A stretch of DNA of 64,000 nt from positions 84,948 through 148,947 of the forward strand of contig NZ_KE332514.1 in assembly GCF_000412995.1 (NCBI RefSeq), read 5' to 3'. The notes under the pieces were generated by a model that was not told the origin of the DNA, did not search any database, and was given only the letters and a program-made list of their open reading frames with translations. Below, piece after piece: positions 9,602-18,873 of this stretch (the first letter of the stretch is position 1; every line of letters begins with the position of its first letter). The stretch comes from Treponema vincentii F0403. GTDB taxonomy: Bacteria > Spirochaetota > Spirochaetia > Treponematales > Treponemataceae. Position numbers and translations under genes: made by a program.

Positions 9602-10095
9602 TGGAAAAGAATTATTTTGTGCATGAATCAAGTTATGTGGATGAAGGCGCTGAGATAGGCGAAGGTACCAAGATTTGGCATTTCACACACATTATGAGTG
9701 GAGCAAAGGTTGGTAAAAAGTGTTCGATCGGGCAAAATGTCAATATTGGCGGTAAGGCAATTATCGGCAATGGTGTCAAGATTCAAAATAATGTTTCGCT
9801 GTACGATGATGTTGTAATAGAAGATGATGTGTTTTGCGGCCCCTCCTGTGTGTTTACCAATGTGATAAATCCTCGTGCCTTTATTGAACGCAAACACGAG
9901 TATAAGCACACTTTGATTAAGAAAGGCGCTTCTATCGGTGCCAATGCTACAATTGTCTGCGGGGTAACTATCGGCGAATATGCCTTAATCGGCGCCGGCA
10001 GCGTTATAACCAAGGATGTCCCGCCGTACGCACTTGTCTACGGCAATCCTGCGCGGGTGCACGGAAAAGTGAACGAAGCAGGAGAGAAGGAGTAG
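9601..10095 (+). CDS. wbpD: UDP-3-amino-GlcNAcA N-acetyltransferase, hexapeptide-repeat (WbpD/WlbB-like)
   Basis: A 164-residue left-handed beta-helix acyltransferase with repeated hexapeptides such as [26 protein letters not shown] and [28 protein letters not shown] at the C-terminus. The motif [26 protein letters not shown] is characteristic of WlbB/WbpD, which acetylate the 3-amino group with acetyl-CoA. The real start is ATG 9601, overlapping the ATPase stop by one base; the longer in-frame ORF from 9532 lies inside the ATPase gene. Confidence 0.87.
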   Translation: MEKNYFVHESSYVDEGAEIGEGTKIWHFTHIMSGAKVGKKCSIGQNVNIGGKAIIGNGVKIQNNVSLYDDVVIEDDVFCGPSCVFTNVINPRAFIERKHEYKHTLIKKGASIGANATIVCGVTIGEYALIGAGSVITKDVPPYALVYGNPARVHGKVNEAGEKE

Positions 10096-10145
10096 AGGGG
10101 GGGAATGCCCTAATGTATATATTAAAAATTTGATAGGAGTTTTCA

Positions 10146-11381
10146 ATGAAGTTGCATTTTCTTAAAACTATATTTTACAACTGTATAAAAATTTTAGCAT
10201 TTTGTTTAAAAAAGACACAGTCTGTTTTTATAATTCCAGAAGAGACAGGAATGCATGAACCCTATAGTATTACGAATTATACGGGAGATAATGTTTTAGC
10301 GTTTTTGTATTACCTAATTAATAATCACGATAGTCCGGATTTGTTTTGTAAACAGATTTACATTGTAGCATTAAATAGTATGATTGAATCTGAATGCAAG
10401 CATTTACAATCAAAACTAAAATACATAGAACTTATACCGATCGCATATCCACAGAAAAAAAAGAAGAGCTTTATACAATATTTTGTATACTATTTTTGTA
10501 TGGGACGGTGTCGTATAATTATTAATCCAAGCGATGTAGAACCTCTCCGTGTAAAGGCACGATGGCAGCTATCTATATGTTTAAATTATTTTTCTGCTCC
10601 TTTTAAATCTGATATACTAAAACATCGAATGGCTGTTCAACATCAAACAATTGATTATGTAATAGCAGCATCTGATTTTTCTGTCCGTATGGATTTATGT
10701 GCCTCTAATTTATCGTATTTTAACTATAGTGTTTTAGGTTTTATTCGACAAGATATATTACTTAATCCAAGGTTTAAGCGTGTGGATATGGAATCATGGC
10801 TTGGTATTACTCCTATGAATAGAATAATTGTATATGCGCCAACTCATCGTGATGGTAAATTGCATAAACAACATAGTGCCATAATAGGATGTGAAAATCT
10901 CAAACTATTGAATACTATTTTAAGCAGATATTCGACTATCTTGCTCATTAAGCCCCATTCAGGGATGTTGGATGATCAGCTCTTGGGGCTCGATGATTGT
11001 TCTAATATTATGATTTACGCGCCATCGCCGAGTTATACCTTTTATGATATTTTACCTCATGCCGATTTGCTGATAACCGACTATTCGTCAATATATTTTG
11101 ATTTTTTAGTTACCGGTAAACCCGTGGTTTTTAACTTTTGTGATCGTGCTGAATATGAAAAAGACAGAGGACTTTCTTATAATCCGGTGGAACTGTTTTG
11201 TGCAGGTAAAATTGTTTATACCGAAGAAGAATTATATACCGCTGTTGAAGATGAATTAAATGGAAAAACCTATAAGAATGACAAGCAGTATAATGATATT
11301 AAGAATCTCTTTATTAAATATACTGATGGAAAGACATGTGAAAGAGTGTATGATTTTATTTGTAGGCAAATAAAATCATGA
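10146..11381 (+). CDS. TagF/TagB-like CDP-alcohol polyol-phosphate transferase
   Basis: A 411-residue protein with the CDP-glycerol glycerophosphotransferase signatures in its C-terminal half: VYAPTHRDGK (about 230-239), LLIKPHSGM (about 264-272) and LLITDYSSIYFDFLVTGKP (about 307-325) with NFCD just after. These enzymes move an alcohol-phosphate from a CDP donor to a glycan or to a growing teichoic-acid-like chain at the inner membrane face. TAGGAG precedes the ATG. No glycerol-3-phosphate or ribitol cytidylyltransferase is seen in the window; the only candidate donor-forming enzyme is the nucleotidyltransferase at 2489. Base composition is more AT-rich than the wbp genes before it. Confidence 0.82.
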   Translation: MKLHFLKTIFYNCIKILAFCLKKTQSVFIIPEETGMHEPYSITNYTGDNVLAFLYYLINNHDSPDLFCKQIYIVALNSMIESECKHLQSKLKYIELIPIAYPQKKKKSFIQYFVYYFCMGRCRIIINPSDVEPLRVKARWQLSICLNYFSAPFKSDILKHRMAVQHQTIDYVIAASDFSVRMDLCASNLSYFNYSVLGFIRQDILLNPRFKRVDMESWLGITPMNRIIVYAPTHRDGKLHKQHSAIIGCENLKLLNTILSRYSTILLIKPHSGMLDDQLLGLDDCSNIMIYAPSPSYTFYDILPHADLLITDYSSIYFDFLVTGKPVVFNFCDRAEYEKDRGLSYNPVELFCAGKIVYTEEELYTAVEDELNGKTYKNDKQYNDIKNLFIKYTDGKTCERVYDFICRQIKS

Positions 11382-11388
11382 GAAAACT

Positions 11389-12795
11389 ATGCTGAAAAAA
11401 TTATTACAATTTTCCATTGGTTCTTTTGCTGCAGCTGCTGTTTCTTTTTTTACAACGCCGGTTGTTACATATTTTGTTATTCCCGAATATTTCGGGATTG
11501 CAACTCTTTTTTCTACTATAGCAACCTTTCTGTTTCCTATAATTAATTTTGGAACGGATCAAGCGTTTATGCGATTTTTTTATGAAAAGGAAGGTAATGA
11601 GCGGTATGCATTACTGTGGAGCTGCTTGTTTCCGTGCTGTTGTATTTTTATTTTTTTATGTACTGTTTTGTTGATTTTTTCACATCGGGTAGCTTTGTAT
11701 TTTTTTGATAAAGATATTCCATATTTGGTTGTTTTGTTATGTGTTGATTTGTTCTTTAGATTAATTCAGCGTTATTCAATTTTAACGATAAGGATGCAAC
11801 AAAAAGCATTGTTGTTTTCTTTGCTTAATTTTTTTCTTTCAATAATTAATACAGCAACAATAATTATTTATTCGTTGTGTTTTGAAAAATCATATCTTGC
11901 AATAATATACGGCGGAATAATTTCTAATCTAGTGCTGTCGGTTATTGCGATTTTTATTGAGCGGAAATTTTGGTTTTCAAAATTTAAGATCACCGGAGTT
12001 GATATAAAAAATGTTTTGTTTTATGCAATACCGCTTGTCGCAGCACACTTTTTGTCTACCTTATTTGATGGAATTGATAAATATTGCTTAAAGCAATTTT
12101 CTACTTTTTATGAGCTCGGTTTGTATAGTGTAAGTTTTAAAGTTATAGCGGCTTTACGTCTTATACAGTCAGGGTTTTCTATGTATTGGACTCCTGCAGC
12201 CTTTGAACATTATGAAAAACATAAAGAGGATACCTCTTTGTATGAAGCGGTTTTTGAAAATTTATTATTTTTTTTGATACTTGCTGCATTATTGTTGATT
12301 ATGTTTAAAGATATTATCGTACTTATTCTTAGTCGGCAATACTCTGCTTCTGCGCATATTATGCCTTTTTTGGTGTTTTTGCCTGTTATGTATACAATAA
12401 CTGAAGTTTCTAATCTTGGAATATATTTTAAGAAAAAAATGATGTATGAAACATATACGTTTGCTCTTTTGGACTTGATTGCAATTGCTTTAAATTATGT
12501 TTTTTTGCGAAAATTCGGTGCAAAAGGTGCCGCAATGGTGATCTCAATTGTCTATCTTTGTTATTTTTATATCCGCACATTTTTTTCAATAAAACTTTAT
12601 CCAATGAAATTTAAACTGGCAAAAGCCAGTATATATTTTTTGATTTTATGGATTGTCGCTTTTATTAATACATTTATTGATTTAAAAATTTTGGAAATTT
12701 TATCTGCTTTTACAGCATTAATGGCGATTTTGGTTGTTGAGAGAAGATTGTTAAAAGCATGGGTTAAAAAAATCATAAACTATATACATAAATAA
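11389..12795 (+). CDS. Polysaccharide flippase (Wzx/MOP superfamily)
   Basis: A 468-residue polytopic membrane protein with about 12-14 hydrophobic segments spread evenly along the chain. The N-terminal pattern FSIGSFAAAAVSFFTTPVVTYF followed by FGIATLFSTIATFLFPIINFGTDQAFMRFFYE matches O-antigen/teichoic-acid flippases (RfbX/PST type). It would move undecaprenyl-linked repeat units across the inner membrane. It starts 8 bases after the TagF-like gene, which suggests one transcript. AT-rich, with many TTT and ATA codons. Confidence 0.85.
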   Translation: MLKKLLQFSIGSFAAAAVSFFTTPVVTYFVIPEYFGIATLFSTIATFLFPIINFGTDQAFMRFFYEKEGNERYALLWSCLFPCCCIFIFLCTVLLIFSHRVALYFFDKDIPYLVVLLCVDLFFRLIQRYSILTIRMQQKALLFSLLNFFLSIINTATIIIYSLCFEKSYLAIIYGGIISNLVLSVIAIFIERKFWFSKFKITGVDIKNVLFYAIPLVAAHFLSTLFDGIDKYCLKQFSTFYELGLYSVSFKVIAALRLIQSGFSMYWTPAAFEHYEKHKEDTSLYEAVFENLLFFLILAALLLIMFKDIIVLILSRQYSASAHIMPFLVFLPVMYTITEVSNLGIYFKKKMMYETYTFALLDLIAIALNYVFLRKFGAKGAAMVISIVYLCYFYIRTFFSIKLYPMKFKLAKASIYFLILWIVAFINTFIDLKILEILSAFTALMAILVVERRLLKAWVKKIINYIHK

Positions 12796-12830
12796 GAGTG
12801 TATGGTTTATTGAATTAAGGTGGTGTAGGA

Positions 12831-14012
12831 ATGATATGCAGGGCTCGCCCGAAATTTATAAAAAAGGACTATGAAGAGTTTCTACTCTCTAGTACTAGTT
12901 ATTTTTCTGGCAATGATGATGGAACATATTATTATAATCGTGGAAGCAATGCGTTACAGCATTTCCTTATGGTGTTTAATACGTATTATAATAAAAAAGC
13001 TCGAGTCGCTGTGCAGTCATTCACTTGTCATTCTGTGCTAGATGCGATTATAAATTCTGGTAGCATAGCATTGCTTTATGATGTATCAAAAGATGATTGT
13101 TCACTTGATTATAAGTTGGTTGATTTTAGTGTCCCGATTGATATTATTATTTTAACTCACTATCAAGGAATTCCGAATAAAAATTATATAGAATTTTCAG
13201 AAACTTGCAAAAGAAAAGGAATTTTACTGATTGATGATTTAGCTCACGGTGCTACAAGCACTATTAAAACTGTGAAGTTGGGTGCATTATCTAATATATA
13301 TATTGAATCTTATGCTTGGGATAAACCATATACAGCCTTAACAGGAGGTAGCTTAACAATAAATAAACTTTCAAAAGATTTTATTACTTTTTATACTAAG
13401 GCTTATTATATGCTTTCTGTCGAGGATGATATTACTGCTGTTGCTGATATAAAAATGATTTATTTCACAATGAAATATACTGATCCGGGAAATTATTATA
13501 ATGACTTTGATTATACAATTTTTCATAATATGCCTGTGTTGGTGTGCTTTTATAACAATTATATCTTTAATATAAAGGCGTATAGATATATACTGTCTTT
13601 GATTTATAGAATTTATAATAAGATTAAACAATTGAAATATAAAAATACAATTAAACGAATGGCAAGAATAAAAGCAGCTTTTATAAATATGCAACGTTTG
13701 TGCGATACTCGTGATGCTTTGATAAAGTTTTCTATACCGGATTTGTATAAAAATGCTTATTTTGAATTTGTAAACACGGATATGTCTGTTGTTTGGAATA
13801 GGTTTTCTGTTGTTGCTACGGATAAGGCATTGCTGGATTATTTTAAAAATATTGGTGTTGATGTGCGAAACTTTAATTGGCCAACTTGCTTGCATGATCG
13901 TATAGAAAATAATCATGTCAATTGTTTTTATATGACGTCTTTTCATGCTTCTGAATATCTTAGTAAAAATATTTTAAATATTCCAATTTGGCAGGAAATG
14001 AAGGATTGCTAA
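12831..14012 (+). CDS. DegT-like PLP-dependent aminotransferase (divergent)
   Basis: A 393-residue protein. FSGNDDGTYYYNRGSNALQHFL corresponds to the sugar-aminotransferase substrate loop, ILLIDDLAHGATS to the PLP-ring Asp motif, and SYAWDKPYTALTGGSL to the Schiff-base Lys region, with Lys in the expected place. Overall similarity to WbpE at 7028 is low and the C-terminal half is unusually rich in Tyr, Ile and Asn. TAGGA precedes the ATG. It could make an amino sugar other than the wbp product. One of the most AT-rich genes in the locus. Confidence 0.6.
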   Translation: MICRARPKFIKKDYEEFLLSSTSYFSGNDDGTYYYNRGSNALQHFLMVFNTYYNKKARVAVQSFTCHSVLDAIINSGSIALLYDVSKDDCSLDYKLVDFSVPIDIIILTHYQGIPNKNYIEFSETCKRKGILLIDDLAHGATSTIKTVKLGALSNIYIESYAWDKPYTALTGGSLTINKLSKDFITFYTKAYYMLSVEDDITAVADIKMIYFTMKYTDPGNYYNDFDYTIFHNMPVLVCFYNNYIFNIKAYRYILSLIYRIYNKIKQLKYKNTIKRMARIKAAFINMQRLCDTRDALIKFSIPDLYKNAYFEFVNTDMSVVWNRFSVVATDKALLDYFKNIGVDVRNFNWPTCLHDRIENNHVNCFYMTSFHASEYLSKNILNIPIWQEMKDC

Positions 14013-14014
14013 AT

Positions 14015-14977
14015 ATGCTGGCAAATAAAGACAGGTATCATACGTTTTGTGAACAAGAAAAAGGTGTTCCGATTTTTAATCAAGATTGGTGGCTTGATGC
14101 CGTATGCGGTCAAGATAATTGGAATGTGGTATTGGTAGAAAAAGGTGGAAGCATAGTCGGCGCTTTGCCTTATTGTATTGATAAAAAGCTATGGTTTAAC
14201 AGAATACAAATGCCATTGTTGACTCAAACATTGGGACCGTATATAAACTATCCGGTAAATCAAAAATATTATAAACGTCTTTCTTGGGAAAAAGAAGTGT
14301 ATTCCGATTTAATTAAGCAATTACCTAATTATGATTTTTTTCAACAAAGTTTTTCTCCGCAGGTTACCAATTGGTTGCCGTTTTATTGGCATGGGTTTAA
14401 ACAAACAACTCGCTATACATATCGGATTAAGAAGATTACAGAAGAACAGCTGGAAAATGAATATGAAACGGATATAAGACGAAGAAGGAAAAAAGCTGCA
14501 AATCTTGGTGTTACTGTTGAAGAGTTACATTCTGTAGATGATTTTTTCTGTCTTAATAAGAAAACATTTAATCGGAAAAATATGCAAATTCCTTATTCAA
14601 AAGACATTGTTGAACGTATTTATGACGCATGTATGGCGCATGACGCTGTAAAAATGTTTGCAGCAAAACTACCGGACGGTACCGTTATTGCAGCGAATTT
14701 TTTGGTATACGATTATAATACGGTCTATTATCTGATGGGCGGAATAGACCCTGATACCAAAGATATGGGTGGTATGGATATAGTGCAGCATAGTTCTATT
14801 TTATTTGCCTTACAGTCCGATAAAGTGTTTGATTTTGAAGGAAGTATGGTCGAAAGCATTGAGAAATATTTCCGTTCATTCGGCGCTATACAAGTACCAT
14901 ATCTTCAAGTGTATCGTTACGGTTCTCGATTATATAAATGTATGAAAAATATAAAAGATATTTTTACGTCAGTTTAA
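14015..14977 (+). CDS. FemAB/GNAT-like acyltransferase (Acetyltransf_6 type)
   Basis: A 320-residue protein starting at ATG 14015, with AAGGA 9 bases upstream; the TTG at 13988 is rejected because it lies inside the preceding gene. GVPIFNQDWWLDAVCGQDNWNVVLV and IVGALPYCID near the N-terminus, DIRRRRKKAANLGVTVEE in the middle and VIAANFLVYDYNTVYYLMGG towards the C-terminus match the FemAB-like double-GNAT fold found in capsule and exopolysaccharide loci. A transfer of an amino-acid or acyl group to an amino sugar is likely; the donor is unknown. Sits directly after the divergent aminotransferase, a logical acceptor supplier. Confidence 0.7.
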   Translation: MLANKDRYHTFCEQEKGVPIFNQDWWLDAVCGQDNWNVVLVEKGGSIVGALPYCIDKKLWFNRIQMPLLTQTLGPYINYPVNQKYYKRLSWEKEVYSDLIKQLPNYDFFQQSFSPQVTNWLPFYWHGFKQTTRYTYRIKKITEEQLENEYETDIRRRRKKAANLGVTVEELHSVDDFFCLNKKTFNRKNMQIPYSKDIVERIYDACMAHDAVKMFAAKLPDGTVIAANFLVYDYNTVYYLMGGIDPDTKDMGGMDIVQHSSILFALQSDKVFDFEGSMVESIEKYFRSFGAIQVPYLQVYRYGSRLYKCMKNIKDIFTSV

Positions 14978-14996
14978 TTATTTGGAAATAAATACT

Positions 14997-16385
14997 ATGC
15001 TGAAAATAACAGTACCTAACTTTTGTGTCTCAGAAATTAAATACACATGTTTCGTCGTTTTTTCTGAATGGCTTGGAATTGAATATGTAATTCAAACGCT
15101 AGAGCAAGATTTTATATTAATTTCTAGCAATGAAAAATATTTGAAACTAAATGCGGATTTTTTTGTTAAGGCTTCAAACAATTGGCTAGCCTCAGAAACA
15201 ATGCCAGATGTACCGTTAAAAAACTATAATTTGGATGAATTAAAAGCCGTTTTACACAATGAAATTCATATTTGCGAATCCGAATTTCCTGTATTGTACG
15301 GTATGCCGGAAATAACGGTTTCCGAAGACACCATTGATTGCAATATTGATGTTTTAGGCGGTATTTTTTTTATGATTTCCCGATATGAGGAAATAGTGAT
15401 AAAAGAACGTGATAATCATAATCGGTTTTCTGCAAAGTCTTCGATTGCATGTAAAGAAAATTTTTTGTTTCGCCCTATTGTCAACGAATATGTGGAACTT
15501 TTATTTGCTTTGTTACAGTATCTCTTTCCTCAAGTAGAACGGAAAAGAATGCAGTTTAAAACATCCCCTACTCACGATGTTGATGTCCCATTTCAATATC
15601 TGAATATATCTATACCGCGGCTTATTAAACATATAGGTGGTGATATATTAAAACGTAAATCTATGCGTTTGGCTTTTGATACTGTTGGGGGATGGACTAC
15701 AGTCAAACATGGCAAAGTAGAGGATGACCCCTATTACTCATTTGATTTTATTATGACGGAGAGTGAAAAGCGAGGGCTAAAAAGTGCATTTTACTTTCTG
15801 CCTTCAGGTAGTCCGGAAATGCTGATCAAATATCCCGTTTCCCTACCGGAAATGCAATCTTTATTACAGATTATTGATAAGCGCGGACATGAGATCGGGA
15901 TTCATGGATTTTATGGAACGTATCTTGATGATAAGGCTTTTAAAGATGATGTTTTTATATTGAAAAATGTACTTCAAACACTGGATATTTCTCAGCAGAT
16001 ACATGGTGGGAGGCAGCATTATCTTCAATGGCAAAATCCTGACACCTTGAATGTTTGGGAAACATCCGGTATGAACTATGATTCTACTCTGAGCTTTGCA
16101 GATATGCCCGGTTTCCGTTGCGGTACGTGTTATGAATATTCCGTATATGATTGTATAGTACGAAAAAAATTAAGATTGAAAGAGCGGCCTCTTATTGCAA
16201 TGGAGTGTTCCGTAATTGCCGAACGATATATGAATTTTGGTCTAACTGATAAAGCTTTAGCAGTATTTAAAAACTTAAAAGATAAGTGTAAGTATTATAA
16301 CGGCAATTTTGTTTTACTGTTTCATAATACTGAGTTCATAACTGAAGCACAGCGACAATTTTATATAGAAGTTTTAGATTGCTGA
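14997..16385 (+). CDS. Polysaccharide deacetylase-family protein of surface-glycan loci
   Basis: A 462-residue protein; ATG 14997 is preferred to the ATG at 14982, which is only 5 bases after the previous stop. THDVDVP at about residue 193 carries the DVD metal-binding pair of NodB-type deacetylases, and GHEIGIHGFYGTYLDD carries the HxxxH-like HG motif. HGGRQHYLQWQNPDTL and SGMNYDSTL complete the pattern common to long deacetylase-like proteins in capsule clusters. It probably N-deacetylates an amino sugar. The end overlaps the in-frame extension of the next gene but not its chosen start. Confidence 0.75.
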   Translation: MLKITVPNFCVSEIKYTCFVVFSEWLGIEYVIQTLEQDFILISSNEKYLKLNADFFVKASNNWLASETMPDVPLKNYNLDELKAVLHNEIHICESEFPVLYGMPEITVSEDTIDCNIDVLGGIFFMISRYEEIVIKERDNHNRFSAKSSIACKENFLFRPIVNEYVELLFALLQYLFPQVERKRMQFKTSPTHDVDVPFQYLNISIPRLIKHIGGDILKRKSMRLAFDTVGGWTTVKHGKVEDDPYYSFDFIMTESEKRGLKSAFYFLPSGSPEMLIKYPVSLPEMQSLLQIIDKRGHEIGIHGFYGTYLDDKAFKDDVFILKNVLQTLDISQQIHGGRQHYLQWQNPDTLNVWETSGMNYDSTLSFADMPGFRCGTCYEYSVYDCIVRKKLRLKERPLIAMECSVIAERYMNFGLTDKALAVFKNLKDKCKYYNGNFVLLFHNTEFITEAQRQFYIEVLDC

Positions 16386-16414
16386 TTTTTGAATTATATA
16401 AGGAATGTTATTTT

Positions 16415-17503
16415 ATGCATATTCTTACAATAATCGGTGCACGTCCGCAATTTGTTAAAGCCGCGGTATTAAGCCGCTATATTAAAAATAATCCTCAACT
16501 TGGTATAGAAGAAACCATCGTTCATACCGGTCAGCATTATGATCAAAATATGAGTGATATATTTTTTACCGAAATGGATATTCCTCAGCCGGATTACAAT
16601 TTACATATAGGTTCAGGTCCTCACGGGAAAATGACCGGTCTTATGCTTGAAAAGATCGAAGAATTGCTGTTAGAACTAAAGCCGGATGTGGTGCTTGTAT
16701 ATGGGGATACTAATTCTACCTTAGCAGGGGCATTAGCTGCAAGCAAGCTTCATATTCCTGTTGCGCATGTTGAAGCCGGTTTGCGATCGTATATGATGGC
16801 AATGCCGGAAGAACAAAACCGTCGTCTTACCGATCACCTTTCAACATGGCTTTTTTGCCCAACGGATACGGCTGTGGAGAATCTTAGAGTAGAAGGAATT
16901 GCGTCTACTAGCGGTGTGCCGTCTGCAATGAGGCCGTCCCCGGATAATAAGGTTGTGTGTAAAACGGGCGATATTATGTACGATGCCTCACTTTATTATC
17001 GTCAAAAGGCAACTTCAATACAGATACCGAATGACTTTATCCTTCTGACTATTCATCGAGCGGAAAATACTGATGATCCCATACGGTTAAAAAATATTGT
17101 ACAAGCGGTAAATACTCTGTCTGAGAAGAAATTTATTTTTCCTGTACACCCTCGTACAAAGAAAATAGTAGCGGAATATGGATTGTACTTTGAAAATCAT
17201 GTTACCCTTATTGATCCTGTCGGTTATTTGGAAATGCTTAAATATGAAGAGACTTGTACCGCTGTGCTTACGGATTCAGGCGGTGTACAAAAGGAAGCGT
17301 TTTTCTTTCAAAAGCCGTGTATAACCATGCGGGATAGTACCGAATGGGTCGAACTGGTGGCTTCCGGTTGGAATACACTTGCCGGTGCGGATCCCGAAAA
17401 GATTGTATCCGCTATTCGGAATATGCACGTTCCGAAGGACTACCCTAACCTTTATGGAGACGGGCATACAGCAGAAAAGATTATAGAGGTTTTACGCGGA
17501 TAA
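16415..17503 (+). CDS. wbpI: UDP-2,3-diacetamido-glucuronate 2-epimerase (WbpI/WecB family)
   Basis: A 362-residue non-hydrolysing UDP-GlcNAc 2-epimerase homologue. Start at ATG 16415 after ATAAGGAA, not TTG 16379. Motifs: GARPQFVKAA, HTGQHYDQNMSDIFF, VEAGLRS, PEEQNRR, HRAENTDD and TDSGGVQKEAFF, covering the UDP-binding and catalytic residues. In a locus with wbpA, wbpB, wbpD and wbpE it most likely acts last, inverting C2 to give the manno-configured diacetamido-uronate. A simple WecB role (UDP-ManNAc) is the alternative. Confidence 0.83.
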   Translation: MHILTIIGARPQFVKAAVLSRYIKNNPQLGIEETIVHTGQHYDQNMSDIFFTEMDIPQPDYNLHIGSGPHGKMTGLMLEKIEELLLELKPDVVLVYGDTNSTLAGALAASKLHIPVAHVEAGLRSYMMAMPEEQNRRLTDHLSTWLFCPTDTAVENLRVEGIASTSGVPSAMRPSPDNKVVCKTGDIMYDASLYYRQKATSIQIPNDFILLTIHRAENTDDPIRLKNIVQAVNTLSEKKFIFPVHPRTKKIVAEYGLYFENHVTLIDPVGYLEMLKYEETCTAVLTDSGGVQKEAFFFQKPCITMRDSTEWVELVASGWNTLAGADPEKIVSAIRNMHVPKDYPNLYGDGHTAEKIIEVLRG

Positions 17504-17550
17504 TAGTTGCGGGTAGAACCAGAATACGGTGTATATAGGAGGTTTATATT

Positions 17551-18873
17551 ATGTCAAATTTTGAAACAATCATAAAAAAAATTGAAAGTAATACCGAAGT
17601 CGTTGGTATTATCGGTTTAGGCTATGTGGGGTTGCCGCTTGCCGTGTCTTTTGCAAAAAAAGATGTGCAAGTATTAGGCTTTGAAAAGAGTGTAAAGAAA
17701 GCCGATGCAGTAAATGCCGGAAGCAACTATATCGGCGATATAAAAGATGAAGATTTGATTCGTGTTGTAAAGGAAACAAAAAAACTTTCCACAACAACAG
17801 ATTTTTCCCGTATTAAAGAATGCGATGCTATTATTATCTGCGTCCCGACGCCGTTAGATCACTTTAAAAAACCCGATATGAAGTTTATTGAACAGTCCTG
17901 TATTGATATAGGAAAGAATATGAAAGCAGGTACCTTTGTTTCGCTTGAAAGTACCACATATCCTACGACGACCGAAGACTTTATGAAGCCGATTATCGAA
18001 AGAGAATCCGGCTTGCAAGAAGGAAAAGATTTTTGGCTTTGCTTTAGCCCCGAACGGGTTGATCCGGGAAATAAAGATTATAAAACGGATAATACGCCGA
18101 AAGTGGTTGGGGCTTTGGGCGAAGATGCTCAAAAGATAGCTATTGATCTCTATAGCAAAGCAATTCAGCACCTTTATCCTGTATCAAGTCCCCGCGTAGC
18201 GGAGATGGTTAAAATACTGGAAAATACCTATCGGCTTATCAATATTTCGCTTATAAATGAACTTGCACTGTTAGCCGGTAAGATGGATATCAATATTTGG
18301 GAAGTCATAGATGCTGCAAAATCAAAACCCTACGGCTTTCAAGCATTTTATCCTGGTCCCGGTATCGGTGGTCACTGCATTCCGCTTGATCCGTTCTATC
18401 TTGAACATATTGCAAAAGGTTTTAACTTCGATTTAACGATGATAAACACAGCCGGAAATATCAATAATCAGATGCCTCATAAGATGATGAATAAAATTAT
18501 GTATGCCTTAAATCGTAAGCAAAAAGCAATGAATGGGGCAACAATTTTATTTCTTGGAGTTGCATATAAGCCTGATATTGACGATCCGCGTGAAAGCCCT
18601 GCCTTACTTGTTATGGAAGAATGTGCTAAGAAGAGAGCTAATGTCCTCTATTACGATCCGTATATTTCTGAGTGTGTTGATGATCATGGAAAAAAATGGA
18701 TTGGCATAGATTTAACCGATGATCTTTTAGTTAAGGCTGATTGCGTAGTGTTTACAACTAATCATTCATGTTTTGATATTGGTCATATTGTAGAAAAATC
18801 ATCTTTGGTTGTTGATTTGCGCAATGCGGTAAAAACTGTGCATATTGAAGATGGAAAGGTGTTTAAACTATAG
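17551..18873 (+). CDS. wbpA: UDP-N-acetylglucosamine 6-dehydrogenase (WbpA-like)
   Basis: A 440-residue UDP-sugar dehydrogenase with NAD loop GLGYVGLPLA (22-31), SPERVDPG and the catalytic cysteine Cys276 in GIGGHCIPLDPFYL. It oxidises C6 of UDP-GlcNAc to the uronic acid, the first step of the diacetamido-uronate pathway. Strong Shine-Dalgarno (TAGGAGG, 9 bases before ATG). Length and motifs are close to WbpA rather than to the shorter UDP-glucose dehydrogenases. It sits apart from wbpB-E by seven genes, so the pathway is split over two blocks of one locus. Confidence 0.87.
   Translation: MSNFETIIKKIESNTEVVGIIGLGYVGLPLAVSFAKKDVQVLGFEKSVKKADAVNAGSNYIGDIKDEDLIRVVKETKKLSTTTDFSRIKECDAIIICVPTPLDHFKKPDMKFIEQSCIDIGKNMKAGTFVSLESTTYPTTTEDFMKPIIERESGLQEGKDFWLCFSPERVDPGNKDYKTDNTPKVVGALGEDAQKIAIDLYSKAIQHLYPVSSPRVAEMVKILENTYRLINISLINELALLAGKMDINIWEVIDAAKSKPYGFQAFYPGPGIGGHCIPLDPFYLEHIAKGFNFDLTMINTAGNINNQMPHKMMNKIMYALNRKQKAMNGATILFLGVAYKPDIDDPRESPALLVMEECAKKRANVLYYDPYISECVDDHGKKWIGIDLTDDLLVKADCVVFTTNHSCFDIGHIVEKSSLVVDLRNAVKTVHIEDGKVFKL

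Noticed and set aside
13371-13946. A 191-codon minus-strand ORF inside the DegT-like gene
   Set aside because: A shadow of AT-rich coding sequence, dominated by Ile, Lys and His, with no ribosome site or domain.
12831-14012. Divergent DegT-like protein as a PLP-less dehydratase or pseudoenzyme
   Set aside because: The Schiff-base Lys is present in AWDKPYTALTGG, so loss of PLP binding is not supported.
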